This document shows, in pieces, positions 51,020 through 58,982 of a stretch of DNA of 64,000 nucleotides. The number at the start of each line of letters is the position of its first letter. Position 1 is the stretch's first letter. The stretch covers positions 44,484-108,483 of the forward strand of contig JBGAWP010000006.1 of the NCBI GenBank assembly GCA_044227505.1. The letters are read 5' to 3'. The notes under the pieces were generated by a model that worked only from the letters and a program-made list of their open reading frames with translations, was not told where the DNA came from and did not search any database. Origin of the DNA: UBA7236 sp044227505 (GTDB taxonomy: Bacteria > Bacteroidota > Bacteroidia > Chitinophagales > BACL12). The position numbers were made by a program, and so were the translations under genes.

Positions 51020-52042
51020 TTATTTTACGAACAGTGAAATCAACCAATACACTAATCCGCTCATTATGATAGATGCAGGAATAGTAAGCACCCAGGTCCA
51101 CATGATTTTTGTAACGATCTGCCACCTCACGGCGCTTACCCGCTTTGCAGCACCAACACCCATAATTGCACCGGTTATTGTGTGTGTGGTTGAAGCGGGA
51201 ATACCCAAGGCTGCTGTACCAAATAAAGTTATTGCTCCGGCAGTTTCCGCACAAAATCCACCCATAGGTTTTAATGGAGTTAAATTATGTCCCATTGTTT
51301 TTACAACTTTCCATCCTCCAATCAGAGTTCCTAATCCGATAACGGTATAACATGCATAAAATATCCATTGTTGTGGGTTATCAATATCTGCATGTCCATT
51401 AGAAGCTAATAATAAAATAATGATACCGGCAGTTTTTTGCGCATCATTACTTCCATGACCAAGACTAAAGGCAGCTGAAGAAACCAATTGCATAAAATGA
51501 AAGAATCCATCCACCTTTCGCGGTTTAAATTTTCGGAATATCCAGAGAGTTATTATTTGTAAAGTATAAGCAACCAGAAGCCCAATTACAGGAGCTAGAA
51601 AAATAAAAATAAATATCCATCCCAGACCTTTATGATCAGGTTCGAACCATAATAATGCATCTGGTCCGGCTTTAACTAAAGCTGGCCCGATTAATCCGCC
51701 AATTAATGTGTGTGATATACTTATCGGCATTCCGAATTTTGTACATAACCAACCCCAGGATATTGCTCCTATCAATGCAGCCAGTACAAAATAATTATCT
51801 CCGTCAACCACACTTTTATCAATCACACCTTTACTCATGGTTTTAGAAACTTCTGTTGACTGAAAGATCCAAAGCGCGGCGAAGTTGAAAAATGCAGCCC
51901 AGATTACAGCTTTTGTAGGACTTAATACTCTTGTTGCAACTATGGTAGAAATCGAATTGGCAGCATCATTCGCGCCATTGATAAAATCAAATACCAGTGC
52001 TAATATTACTGTAATAATAATAATAGGTTCAATTCCGCCCAT
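51020..52042 (-). CDS. pit: PiT-family low-affinity inorganic phosphate transporter
   Basis: An inner-membrane transporter of 340 residues and about ten helices with both PiT signatures: DFINGANDAANSISTIVATR near 18-37, and SLGHGSNDAQKTAGIIILLL near 193-212. It moves phosphate, usually as a metal-phosphate complex or with protons/sodium. The DUF47 gene starts upstream and ends three bases before it. This pair is divergent from the high-affinity pst operon, a common arrangement that joins low- and high-affinity uptake. Confidence 0.94.
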   Translation of the reverse strand: MGGIEPIIIITVILALVFDFINGANDAANSISTIVATRVLSPTKAVIWAAFFNFAALWIFQSTEVSKTMSKGVIDKSVVDGDNYFVLAALIGAISWGWLCTKFGMPISISHTLIGGLIGPALVKAGPDALLWFEPDHKGLGWIFIFIFLAPVIGLLVAYTLQIITLWIFRKFKPRKVDGFFHFMQLVSSAAFSLGHGSNDAQKTAGIIILLLASNGHADIDNPQQWIFYACYTVIGLGTLIGGWKVVKTMGHNLTPLKPMGGFCAETAGAITLFGTAALGIPASTTHTITGAIMGVGAAKRVSAVRWQIVTKIMWTWVLTIPASIIMSGLVYWLISLFVK

Positions 52043-52045
52043 AAA

Positions 52046-52693
52046 TTATGTCGTTTTTACAATTATCGATTCTATAACGTTCGCAATATCCTCACATCGA
52101 TCGCTGGCACTTTCCATTTTGGAGATAATATCTTTAATTTTAATAATTTCAATAGGATCTTTTTCATTGGCAAAAAGATCTGTAAGTGCTAATTCGAAAA
52201 TAATATCACTTTGATTTTCAACATTATTGATTTCAATAATGAGTTTTCGCAACTTTTCGATATTGCGCAGATCACGTAATTCTTCTAATGCAGCTTTTAC
52301 TTTTACAGTACCATCATTTATCAACTCTGCCATTTTAATAATTGCCGATGGTAAGTTATTAGGTTTGTATAATTTGATGCGCAATGCAGCATCCTTCACA
52401 TGATCTGCCACGTCATCTATGGTGGAGGCAAGATAATGTATATCTTCCCGGTCGAAAGGAGTGATGAATACAATGTTGAGGTTATTCATGATCTCATGGG
52501 TAATTTCATCTCCCAAATGTTCCACATGTTCAATTTCTTTGATCATTTCCTCTCTCTTATCAATATCCGTTTCTTTAACACAGTGTAATAAAAGCTCAGA
52601 TATTCTTACATTATTATCAGCTGCTTTACCAAATAGCGGATAGAAGGTTTTATCCTTTGGCTGGAAAAACCTTAACACTTTATCAATAGACAT
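52046..52693 (-). CDS. DUF47/PhoU-like pit accessory protein
   Basis: A cytoplasmic helical-bundle protein of 215 residues. DUF47 features include the central HYLASTIDDVADHVKDAA-type helix (near 84-100) and the C-terminal SKMESASDRCEDIANVIESIIVK, both with metal-binding ExxxD-like spacing as in PhoU. It is coupled to pit (gap of three bases) and probably regulates it. Confidence 0.92.
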   Translation of the reverse strand: MSIDKVLRFFQPKDKTFYPLFGKAADNNVRISELLLHCVKETDIDKREEMIKEIEHVEHLGDEITHEIMNNLNIVFITPFDREDIHYLASTIDDVADHVKDAALRIKLYKPNNLPSAIIKMAELINDGTVKVKAALEELRDLRNIEKLRKLIIEINNVENQSDIIFELALTDLFANEKDPIEIIKIKDIISKMESASDRCEDIANVIESIIVKTT

Positions 52694-52782
52694 AATTGCA
52701 ATTTTAAATTAATGTTAATAGGTGCTAAAGTAATAGTTAATAAAACAAAAAATTAATATTGGAAGTTTTTTTCATGATTTGG

Positions 52783-52925
52783 TTACATAGAATTAACAAT
52801 TTGGTAACATTGGACTGAAACCAACTCCTAAAAGAACCTTGTTTACTGCTAAATTAAGGAATCGTTATTCATACATAAATTAAATGCTTAGTTAATATTC
52901 GGTTAACATTGCTGGAATACCTTCG
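52783..52925 (+). promoter_or_regulatory. Candidate Pho boxes and promoter of the pst operon
   Basis: Units of TTACA/TAACA type start at 52783, 52794 and 52805 (11-base steps). A second set, TTAATATT at 52892 and TTAACATT at 52903, is also 11 apart. This second set ends eight bases before a TACCTTCG -7-like element at 52918-52925. Direct repeats with an 11-base step next to the core promoter are the layout of PhoB sites. The identification is by spacing and context only. Confidence 0.5.
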
Positions 52926-52935
52926 CACCAACTAA

Positions 52936-53907
52936 ATGCATAATATGTTAAACAAAATTGCCTATTTACTAATTGTTGCTGTGGGATTGTCATCTTGCGG
53001 CGGCACAAAAACCGGTGAGGAAGGTTCTAAAGAGATCTCCGGTTCCATTTCCATTGATGGATCAAGCACAGTTTATCCACTGAGTGAAGCTGTTGCTGAA
53101 GAATTCGGATTAAAAAACCCAAAAGCAAAAGTTACGGTTGGAGAATCGGGAACTGGTGGGGGATTTAAAAAATTCGGAAGAGGAGAAATTGATATTTGTG
53201 GTGCATCCCGTCCGATTAAAGACAGTGAAAAGGCAATATGTGATTCAGCGGGAATTAAATATTTAGAGTTGGAAGTTGCATACGATGGTATCGCTATTGT
53301 AGTTAACCCTTCTAATACCTGGGTTGATAAAATTACCACTGCCGAATTAAAAATGATGTGGGAAACTGCAGCTCAGGATAAAATTAAAACCTGGAGTCAG
53401 ATTCGTGCCGGATGGCCAAATGAACCTATTCATTTATATGGAGCAGGTACTGCTAGCGGCACCTTTGATTATTTTACAGAAGAAATTTGTGGTAAAAAAG
53501 GTGCGAGCCGAGGTGATTATACTGCTAGTGAAAATGATAACCAATTAGTTACAGGTGTTGCAGGAGATAAAGGTGGTTTAGGATATTTCGGAATGGCATA
53601 TTATGAAAATAATAAAGAAAAATTAAAGATCGTTCCGGTTGATAATGGCAGTGGCTCAGGAGTAATTCCAACACAAGAAACTGTTTTAAATAAATCGTAT
53701 GCACCATTGTCACGACCGCTTTATATTTATATTAATGAGCAAGCTTTAGCGCGTCCGGAAGTTGCTGCATTTATTACATTCTTTATTGATAATGCACCTA
53801 CATTAAGTAAAGACGTTGGATATGTTCCTTGTGAGGCAAGTGTTTATACCACACAACAGGAAATATTAAAAGCAGCAATAACAAAATTGACACCGGCTGA
53901 AAAATAA
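52936..53907 (+). CDS. pstS: Phosphate-binding lipoprotein PstS
   Basis: A surface/periplasmic phosphate-binding lipoprotein of 323 residues (lipobox GLSSC, Cys about 21). Binding-site patterns are present: SIDGSSTVYPLSEAVAEEF near 37, GTGGGFKKFGRGEIDICGASRPIK near 73, and GAGTASGTFDYFTEEICGK near 174. It begins the high-affinity uptake operon. A hairpin with T-run follows its stop and probably lowers read-through into pstC. A second ATG three codons downstream is an alternative start. Confidence 0.95.
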   Translation: MHNMLNKIAYLLIVAVGLSSCGGTKTGEEGSKEISGSISIDGSSTVYPLSEAVAEEFGLKNPKAKVTVGESGTGGGFKKFGRGEIDICGASRPIKDSEKAICDSAGIKYLELEVAYDGIAIVVNPSNTWVDKITTAELKMMWETAAQDKIKTWSQIRAGWPNEPIHLYGAGTASGTFDYFTEEICGKKGASRGDYTASENDNQLVTGVAGDKGGLGYFGMAYYENNKEKLKIVPVDNGSGSGVIPTQETVLNKSYAPLSRPLYIYINEQALARPEVAAFITFFIDNAPTLSKDVGYVPCEASVYTTQQEILKAAITKLTPAEK

Positions 53908-53917
53908 TTTGTTTAAT

Positions 53918-53959
53918 TGTTCAGGTGATACCAAGTAAGTGTCACCTGAACACTTTTTA
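53918..53959 (+). terminator. Attenuator/terminator between pstS and pstC
   Basis: An 11-base-pair stem (TGTTCAGGTGA at 53918, TCACCTGAACA at 53942) with a 13-base loop is followed by CTTTTTAT, ending only a few bases before the GTG start of pstC. Confidence 0.8.
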
Positions 53960-53964
53960 TAATT

Positions 53965-54840
53965 GTGAAGAGAAAAGAGAAAATAATAGAATTCCTTTTA
54001 GCACTTAGCGGTGCTATTACTGTTTTAACTACTATAGGAATTTTATCCGTATTACTTTACGAATCTGTTTTATTTTTCAGGGAGGTTTCAATTGTTGAAT
54101 TTTTTACAGATACACAATGGACCCCATTATTCGACGATAAACATTTCGGAATACTTCCACTTATCGCCGGAACGGTTTTAACTTCCTTTATTGCAATAGC
54201 CGTTGCACTTCCCATCGGATTAAGTATAGCAGTTTATTTAAATGAATATGCTCACCCAAAAGTGCGGCAAACAATTAAACCGATGTTGGAGATATTAGCG
54301 GCAATTCCAACTGTTGTTTATGGGTTTTTTGCATTAACAGTAGTTACTCCTTTTTTACAACAAATTATTCCGGGATTATCCGGTTTTAATGCATTATCTC
54401 CGGGAATTGTTATGGGAATTATGATCATTCCATTAATTTCTTCTTTAAGTGAAGACGCGTTATATGCTGTTCCAAAATCATTGCGTGAAGCCAGTTATGG
54501 ATTAGGATCAACGCCATTTCAAACATCATTTAAAGTGCTGATTCCCGCAGCATCATCTGGTATTATCGTTTCGGTGATATTAGCAATTTCAAGAGCCTTC
54601 GGCGAAACAATGATAGTTGCAGTAGCTGCCGGATTAGAACCACGCTTAACCTTGGATCCAACAGTTCCGATCGCAACAATTACAACATATATCGTTCAGG
54701 TTTCCATGGGTGATGTACCCCAGGGCTCTCTTGAATTTAAAACAATATTTTCAGCAGGGATGATGTTATTTGTTTTCACATTTATTTTAAATACGATTAC
54801 AGCGAAAGTGAAGAAGAAGTTTTATCATAAATATGAATAG
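53965..54840 (+). CDS. pstC: Phosphate ABC transporter permease PstC
   Basis: An inner-membrane permease of 291 residues and six helices. It has the ABC interaction (EAA) loop SLREASYGLGSTPFQTSFKVLIPAASSGI near 174-202, and the family stretch ILAISRAFGETMIVA. The start is GTG at 53965; no ATG lies upstream in frame after the attenuator. The following pstA is separated by an unusual 165-base repeat-filled gap. Confidence 0.93.
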   Translation: MKRKEKIIEFLLALSGAITVLTTIGILSVLLYESVLFFREVSIVEFFTDTQWTPLFDDKHFGILPLIAGTVLTSFIAIAVALPIGLSIAVYLNEYAHPKVRQTIKPMLEILAAIPTVVYGFFALTVVTPFLQQIIPGLSGFNALSPGIVMGIMIIPLISSLSEDALYAVPKSLREASYGLGSTPFQTSFKVLIPAASSGIIVSVILAISRAFGETMIVAVAAGLEPRLTLDPTVPIATITTYIVQVSMGDVPQGSLEFKTIFSAGMMLFVFTFILNTITAKVKKKFYHKYE

Positions 54841-55005
54841 GGGAGAGTTGGCAGTGGTAGTTGGCAGTTTTAATCCAAGTAGGATCATACTCACCACTCA
54901 CCATTCACCACTCACTAAATGAGTAATGAATAATGAGTTTTAATCCAGGTCGGATCGAGTATTTACTCTTGACTCCGGCCTAATGACTCTTGACTATAAA
55001 GCAAA
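54841..55005. repeat. Heptanucleotide arrays filling the pstC-pstA gap
   Basis: The gap is almost fully occupied. It begins with ttggcag units right after the pstC stop, then an atcc-N5-ggat core at 54873-54885. Seven units at 54889-54937 change from actcacc to taatgag with the register kept. A second core lies at 54943-54955, and five units of actcttg type at 54965-54999. Confidence 0.9.
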
Positions 55006-55851
55006 ATGAACAACAGAACAAAAAATAATCTTTTCAAATACTGGGCAATTGCTTGCACCATGTTTGGAATAATTATGCTTGCTATTTTTCTCATTAATAT
55101 TCTTATAGATGGGTTGGGAAGAATAGATTGGGCATTCATTAAAAATCTTCCTTCGAGGAAAGCAGAAAATGCAGGGATTTATACTGCATTAATGGGAACC
55201 GTTTGGATTTTGGTATTAACCGCAATTATTGCAATTCCGATTGGAGTAGCTGCGGGTATTTATCTGGAGGAATATGGAAAAAAATCGCGCTTGGCTAATA
55301 TTTTAGAAATTAATATTACAAACCTTGCAGGTATACCTTCTATTATATATGGAATTCTCGGATTGGAAGTATTCGTGCGCACCGCCGGATTGGGAAGCAG
55401 TTTATTGGCCGGAGCATTAACATTATCATTATTGATATTACCTATCATTATAGTATCTACCCGGGAAGCGATAAAAGCAGTTCCAAAAACAATTAAAGAA
55501 GCAAGTTTTGCATTGGGAGCATCAAAATGGCAAACCATTTCCCGGCAAATTTTGCCTGCGGCTGGAGGTGGAATTGTAACCGGTGTTATTTTATCTTTAT
55601 CGCGGGCAATTGGCGAAACAGCACCTTTGATAGTGGTGGGAGCATTAACCTATGTTCCATTTGCACCATCCACTCCCATGGATCAATATTCCGTTTTGCC
55701 AATGCAAATATTTAACTGGATAAGCAGACCTGAAAAAGAATTTGCAACCAATGCGGCAGCGGCTATCATAGTATTATTATTAATAACCTTTGTGATGAAC
55801 GGAATCGCTATATATTTGAGAAACAAATGGCAGAAAAAAGTAAAGTGGTAA
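55006..55851 (+). CDS. pstA: Phosphate ABC transporter permease PstA
   Basis: An inner-membrane permease of 281 residues and six helices. It has IPIGVAAGIYLEEYG near 75 and the EAA-type loop TIKEASFALGASKWQTISRQILPAAGGGIVTGVILSLSRAIGETAPL near 164-210. It forms the phosphate channel with PstC. pstB follows six bases later. Since the pstC-pstA gap is long, a promoter there cannot be excluded. Confidence 0.93.
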   Translation: MNNRTKNNLFKYWAIACTMFGIIMLAIFLINILIDGLGRIDWAFIKNLPSRKAENAGIYTALMGTVWILVLTAIIAIPIGVAAGIYLEEYGKKSRLANILEINITNLAGIPSIIYGILGLEVFVRTAGLGSSLLAGALTLSLLILPIIIVSTREAIKAVPKTIKEASFALGASKWQTISRQILPAAGGGIVTGVILSLSRAIGETAPLIVVGALTYVPFAPSTPMDQYSVLPMQIFNWISRPEKEFATNAAAAIIVLLLITFVMNGIAIYLRNKWQKKVKW

Positions 55852-55857
55852 ATTTTT

Positions 55858-56613
55858 ATGAGTTATAAATTAACAGCTGATAATGTTCAGGTTTGGTATG
55901 GAGATTTTCATGCCTTGAAAAATATATCCATCCGCATTCGCCCCAATACTGTTACTGCATTTATTGGTCCGAGTGGATGTGGTAAATCTACTTTCCTGCG
56001 TTTGATAAATCGCATGAACGATTATATAGATGGATTCAGAATGGATGGACATATTTTAATTGATGAAAAAAATATATATGCAAAAAGAGTACGCGTGGAA
56101 GAATTGAGGAAAGAAGTTGGTATGGTATTTCAAAAACCAAATCCTTTTCCAAAATCAATATTTGAAAATGTAGTTTACGGATTGCGTATTCGCGGAGTTA
56201 ACGACAAACATATTCTGGAAGAAGCTTGTGAAAATTCGTTGCGCCAGGCTGCTTTGTGGGATGAAGTAAAAGATGATCTTAAAAAATCTGCGCTGGCAAT
56301 CAGCGGAGGACAACAACAGCGTTTATGTATTGCAAGAACCTTAGGTGTTAAACCGAGCATCATTTTAATGGATGAACCTGCAAGTGCACTGGATCCAATC
56401 TCCACCGCAAAAATAGAGGAATTAATTACCCAACTAAAACAAAATTACACCATCATAATTGTAACACACAATATGCAGCAGGCAGCACGTATAAGTGATC
56501 GCACCGCATTCTTTTATCTTGGTGAGTTAATTGAATATGATACAACAGTAAATATATTCACAGCACCAAAGGAAGATAAAACACAGAGTTATATAACGGG
56601 ACGGTTTGGATGA
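55858..56613 (+). CDS. pstB: Phosphate ABC transporter ATPase PstB
   Basis: A cytoplasmic ATPase of 251 residues with Walker A GPSGCGKSTFLR near 38, the RMND/I-region typical of PstB (LINRMNDYIDGFRMDG), Q-loop MVFQKPNPFPKSI near 90, signature LAISGGQQQRLCIARTL near 148, Walker B LMDEPASALDP, and H-loop VTHNMQQAAR. It energises PstCA. phoU follows after a 160-base gap with repeats. Confidence 0.96.
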   Translation: MSYKLTADNVQVWYGDFHALKNISIRIRPNTVTAFIGPSGCGKSTFLRLINRMNDYIDGFRMDGHILIDEKNIYAKRVRVEELRKEVGMVFQKPNPFPKSIFENVVYGLRIRGVNDKHILEEACENSLRQAALWDEVKDDLKKSALAISGGQQQRLCIARTLGVKPSIILMDEPASALDPISTAKIEELITQLKQNYTIIIVTHNMQQAARISDRTAFFYLGELIEYDTTVNIFTAPKEDKTQSYITGRFG

Positions 56614-56615
56614 AG

Positions 56616-56678
56616 ATGTACCGATGAACAGCCAAAAAAATGTACCGATGTACCAATGAACAGCCGAACCTTCGGTTC
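56616..56678. repeat. 27-base dispersed repeat, copy 2, plus imperfect copy
   Basis: 56640-56666 is the exact reverse complement of 1752-1778. A partial copy (ATGTACCGATGAACAGCC) precedes it at 56616-56633, and a short CCGAACCTTCGG hairpin follows. The rest of the pstB-phoU gap holds a 15-base tandem repeat of ATTAACAAATT type (about 56736-56766). Confidence 0.85.
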
Positions 56679-56773
56679 AATATAAAATGGAACGACCAGC
56701 TAAATTAAAACGAAATTGTAAATCCGAAGCGCACAATTAACAAATTGAAAATTAACAAATTAAAAAATGTCAC

Positions 56774-57436
56774 ATGTCGCAAATAGATAATCCCGTTCAC
56801 AATTTGAAAGAAGACCTGGAACAGATGTTTCAGTTGGTCACTACACAATTAACAAAAGCAAAAGAAGCCCTAACAAAATTTGATAAGGATCTTGCTCGTG
56901 AGGTTGTGCAAATTGAAAAACGCGTGAATGGTCAGGAATTACAGATCGACCGTACTGCGGAGAATTTTATTGCATTATACGCTCCGGTGGCTATTGATCT
57001 CCGATTTGTTTTAGCTGTATTGAAGATCAATAATAATCTGGAAAGAATTGGCGATATAGCAGAAGGTATTTCGAAATATATTAATGAAACCGATAAACCT
57101 TTTGATACAACCTTAATGGAAGAAAGTAATGTTTTACCCATGTTTGAAGCTGCCATGAAAATGCTGGCAGATACAAAACTCGCTTTCGAAACTGAAGATA
57201 CCTCCATCGCCCGAAAAATATTTAAAAGCGACGACTATCTCGATCATATCAATATTGAAGCAATTAATAACCTTACACTTGCCATGCATTCTGATCCATC
57301 AAAAATTTCGGATGCATTATATATCATCTCCATCATCCGCAAACTCGAACGCATCGGCGACCAACTAAAAAATATTGCTGAAGAGATTATTTTCTACATC
57401 GAAGCAAAGGTGTTGAAACATGCGGCGAGGAAATGA
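56774..57436 (+). CDS. phoU: Phosphate-signalling protein PhoU
   Basis: A cytoplasmic two-repeat helical-bundle protein of 220 residues that links Pst activity to the phosphate-sensing histidine kinase. The first repeat has IDRTAENFIALYAPVAIDLRFVLAVLKINNNLERIGDIAEGIS near 57-100. The second has DALYIISIIRKLERIGDQLKNIAEEIIFYIEA near 182-213. Both show the E(R)IGD metal-binding motif. The PhoB/PhoR pair itself is not in the window. Confidence 0.95.
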   Translation: MSQIDNPVHNLKEDLEQMFQLVTTQLTKAKEALTKFDKDLAREVVQIEKRVNGQELQIDRTAENFIALYAPVAIDLRFVLAVLKINNNLERIGDIAEGISKYINETDKPFDTTLMEESNVLPMFEAAMKMLADTKLAFETEDTSIARKIFKSDDYLDHINIEAINNLTLAMHSDPSKISDALYIISIIRKLERIGDQLKNIAEEIIFYIEAKVLKHAARK

Positions 57437-58008
57437 TTATAGATACATTTTCCTCATTTTGAGAATTGAACTTTGGGTGAATGGTGAGTGGTGAGTAGTG
57501 AGAATGCTTCGAGTGATACTTTAATCACGGGTCATAAAATGAGTGATGAGATATGCCCGCCCGGATGACCCGGTCGGACGGGAGTAATGAGATTGATCCA
57601 CGAAAGCCGAAAGTTCTATTTCCCGACTAATGACTATTGACTCCTGACTTTGAGTGAATGGTGAGTAGTGAGTACTGAGTTTGATTCACGAAAGCCGAAA
57701 GTTTTATTTCCTGACTCCTGACTTTTTCTTCTCAATCTTTCATCCGATCAAGATTTTCTTGTAGTAATTATTGTACTAATCCAACATCAATTTCTTCGTG
57801 CCCCTTCGTGTCCTTTGAGCCTTCGTGGCCTTGTCCTCCGTACCACAACACATACCACAACACATTCTACTACACGCACTCCAACACGTACTACAACACA
57901 CAATACGCAAAACGACACACAAAAACTTTCATCTAAATAAAACCAGCCGCACCCTTTCCTCCGTAAATGCTGTCAAATAAATTATTCAAACAAACAAAAA
58001 CATAAAAA
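57437..58008. repeat. Repeat-only intergenic region between phoU and the fasciclin gene
   Basis: No gene is seen. It holds 7-base units of tggtgag type at 57475-57502 and gactNNN units from 57625 that change to gtgagt units through 57680. A GC-rich imperfect hairpin lies at 57555-57582. An approximately 36-base direct repeat containing CACGAAAGCCGAAAGTT occurs at 57593 and 57681. The second copy of the TTCGTG...ACAACACAT element is at 57789-57856, and an ACAACACA-rich stretch runs to about 57930. Confidence 0.8.
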
Positions 58009-58572
58009 ATGAAAAATCTGACAAAAATTTTCGCAACTATCGCTTTATTCTTTTTTATCAGCTCCGGTTTTGCTCAAAACAGCAGCAATACAACTATGGT
58101 TGGTGGTGAAGCAATGTTTCCACAAAAAGACATTATCGACAATGCGGTTAAATCTAAAGATCATACCACTTTAGTTGCAGCAGTTAAAGCAGCAGGTTTG
58201 GTAGAAACATTAAAAAGTGCAGGTCCTTTTACAGTATTTGCACCTGTAAATGATGCTTTCGAAAATCTTCCTGCAGGAACTGTAGAAACATTATTAAAAC
58301 CTGAAAACAAAGACATGCTCGTTAAAGTATTGACCTACCATGTTGTTTCCGGTAAAATGGATTATGATGCAATTGCAAAAGCAATAAAAGATGGCAATGG
58401 CACTGCAACTTTAACTACAGTTAGCGGCGGTAAATTAACAGCCATGATGAATGGTAAACACAATATCCAATTGAAAGATGAAAATGGAAATGTGTTAAAT
58501 GTTACTACTTATGATGTATATCAAAGTAACGGAGTTATCCATGTGATCGACAAAGTTGCACTTCCTAAATAA
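58009..58572 (+). CDS. Secreted fasciclin (FAS1)-domain protein
   Basis: A secreted or periplasmic protein of 187 residues with a signal peptide (ending SSGFAQ). One FAS1 domain covers about 45-187: the H1-type stretch LVAAVKAAGLVETLKSAGPFTVFAPVNDAFENLP and the H2-type VIHVIDKVALP at the C-terminus, with YHVVSGKM in between. FAS1 proteins are usually adhesive or surface-associated. It has its own terminator and stands alone between repeat regions. Confidence 0.92.
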   Translation: MKNLTKIFATIALFFFISSGFAQNSSNTTMVGGEAMFPQKDIIDNAVKSKDHTTLVAAVKAAGLVETLKSAGPFTVFAPVNDAFENLPAGTVETLLKPENKDMLVKVLTYHVVSGKMDYDAIAKAIKDGNGTATLTTVSGGKLTAMMNGKHNIQLKDENGNVLNVTTYDVYQSNGVIHVIDKVALPK

Positions 58573-58596
58573 TTTTGTGTGATTTAGTTTTTAGTT

Positions 58597-58634
58597 AACG
58601 GAGAAAGGATTTTAATCTTTTCTCCGTTTTTTTA
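58597..58634 (+). terminator. Terminator of the fasciclin gene
   Basis: A stem of 13 pairs with one G-U (AACGGAGAAAGGA at 58597, TCTTTTCTCCGTT at 58616) is followed by a T-run, 25 bases past the stop. Confidence 0.88.
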
Positions 58635-58795
58635 TTAAAAATTGCCGGTAAGACAGTAAGTGCGGGAAGAAAACGGGAAGTAATTTTCGATGGAATGATA
58701 AATTCGCTCTGAATGATTTTTTTTTGCCACGAAGACACAAAGGCACGAAGGTTTCACGAAGAAAAATATCGCTCCCTCAAAGTATAACCAATAAA

Positions 58796-58826
58796 AAAAC
58801 CTGCATCATCCCATGCAGGTTTTTAT
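58796..58826 (-). terminator. Bidirectional terminator for the rny operon side
   Basis: An 11-base-pair stem (AAAACCTGCAT at 58796, ATGCAGGTTTT at 58813) has A-run and T-run flanks, so it can act on either strand. It lies about 150 bases beyond the rny stop. Confidence 0.7.
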
Positions 58827-58905
58827 AAAAATTATCTAAAACTAAATTTTACAATTTCCAAAAACTAAACAATCAGACTAAAATCATCCTCCCATCAATA
58901 ACCGA

Positions 58906-58982
58906 GTCCTATGTCAAATTTCCCTTGTCCTATGTCCAGTCCTATATCCTATATCCTATGTCCTACTTCCTATTTCCTATTT
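58906..58982. repeat. Heptanucleotide array reaching the rny stop codon
   Basis: Eleven 7-base units in register (gtcctat and cctatNN types). The final unit supplies the TAG stop of rny at 58977-58979. The same cctattt units end the sugar transferase gene at 44969. Confidence 0.9.

Larger units (their letters stand above)
58573..58976. other. Intergenic region between the convergent fasciclin and rny genes
   Basis: It contains two terminators (listed), a CACGAAG/CACAAAGG repeat at about 58726-58760 and the 7-base array that runs into the rny stop. No gene is seen. Confidence 0.7.
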
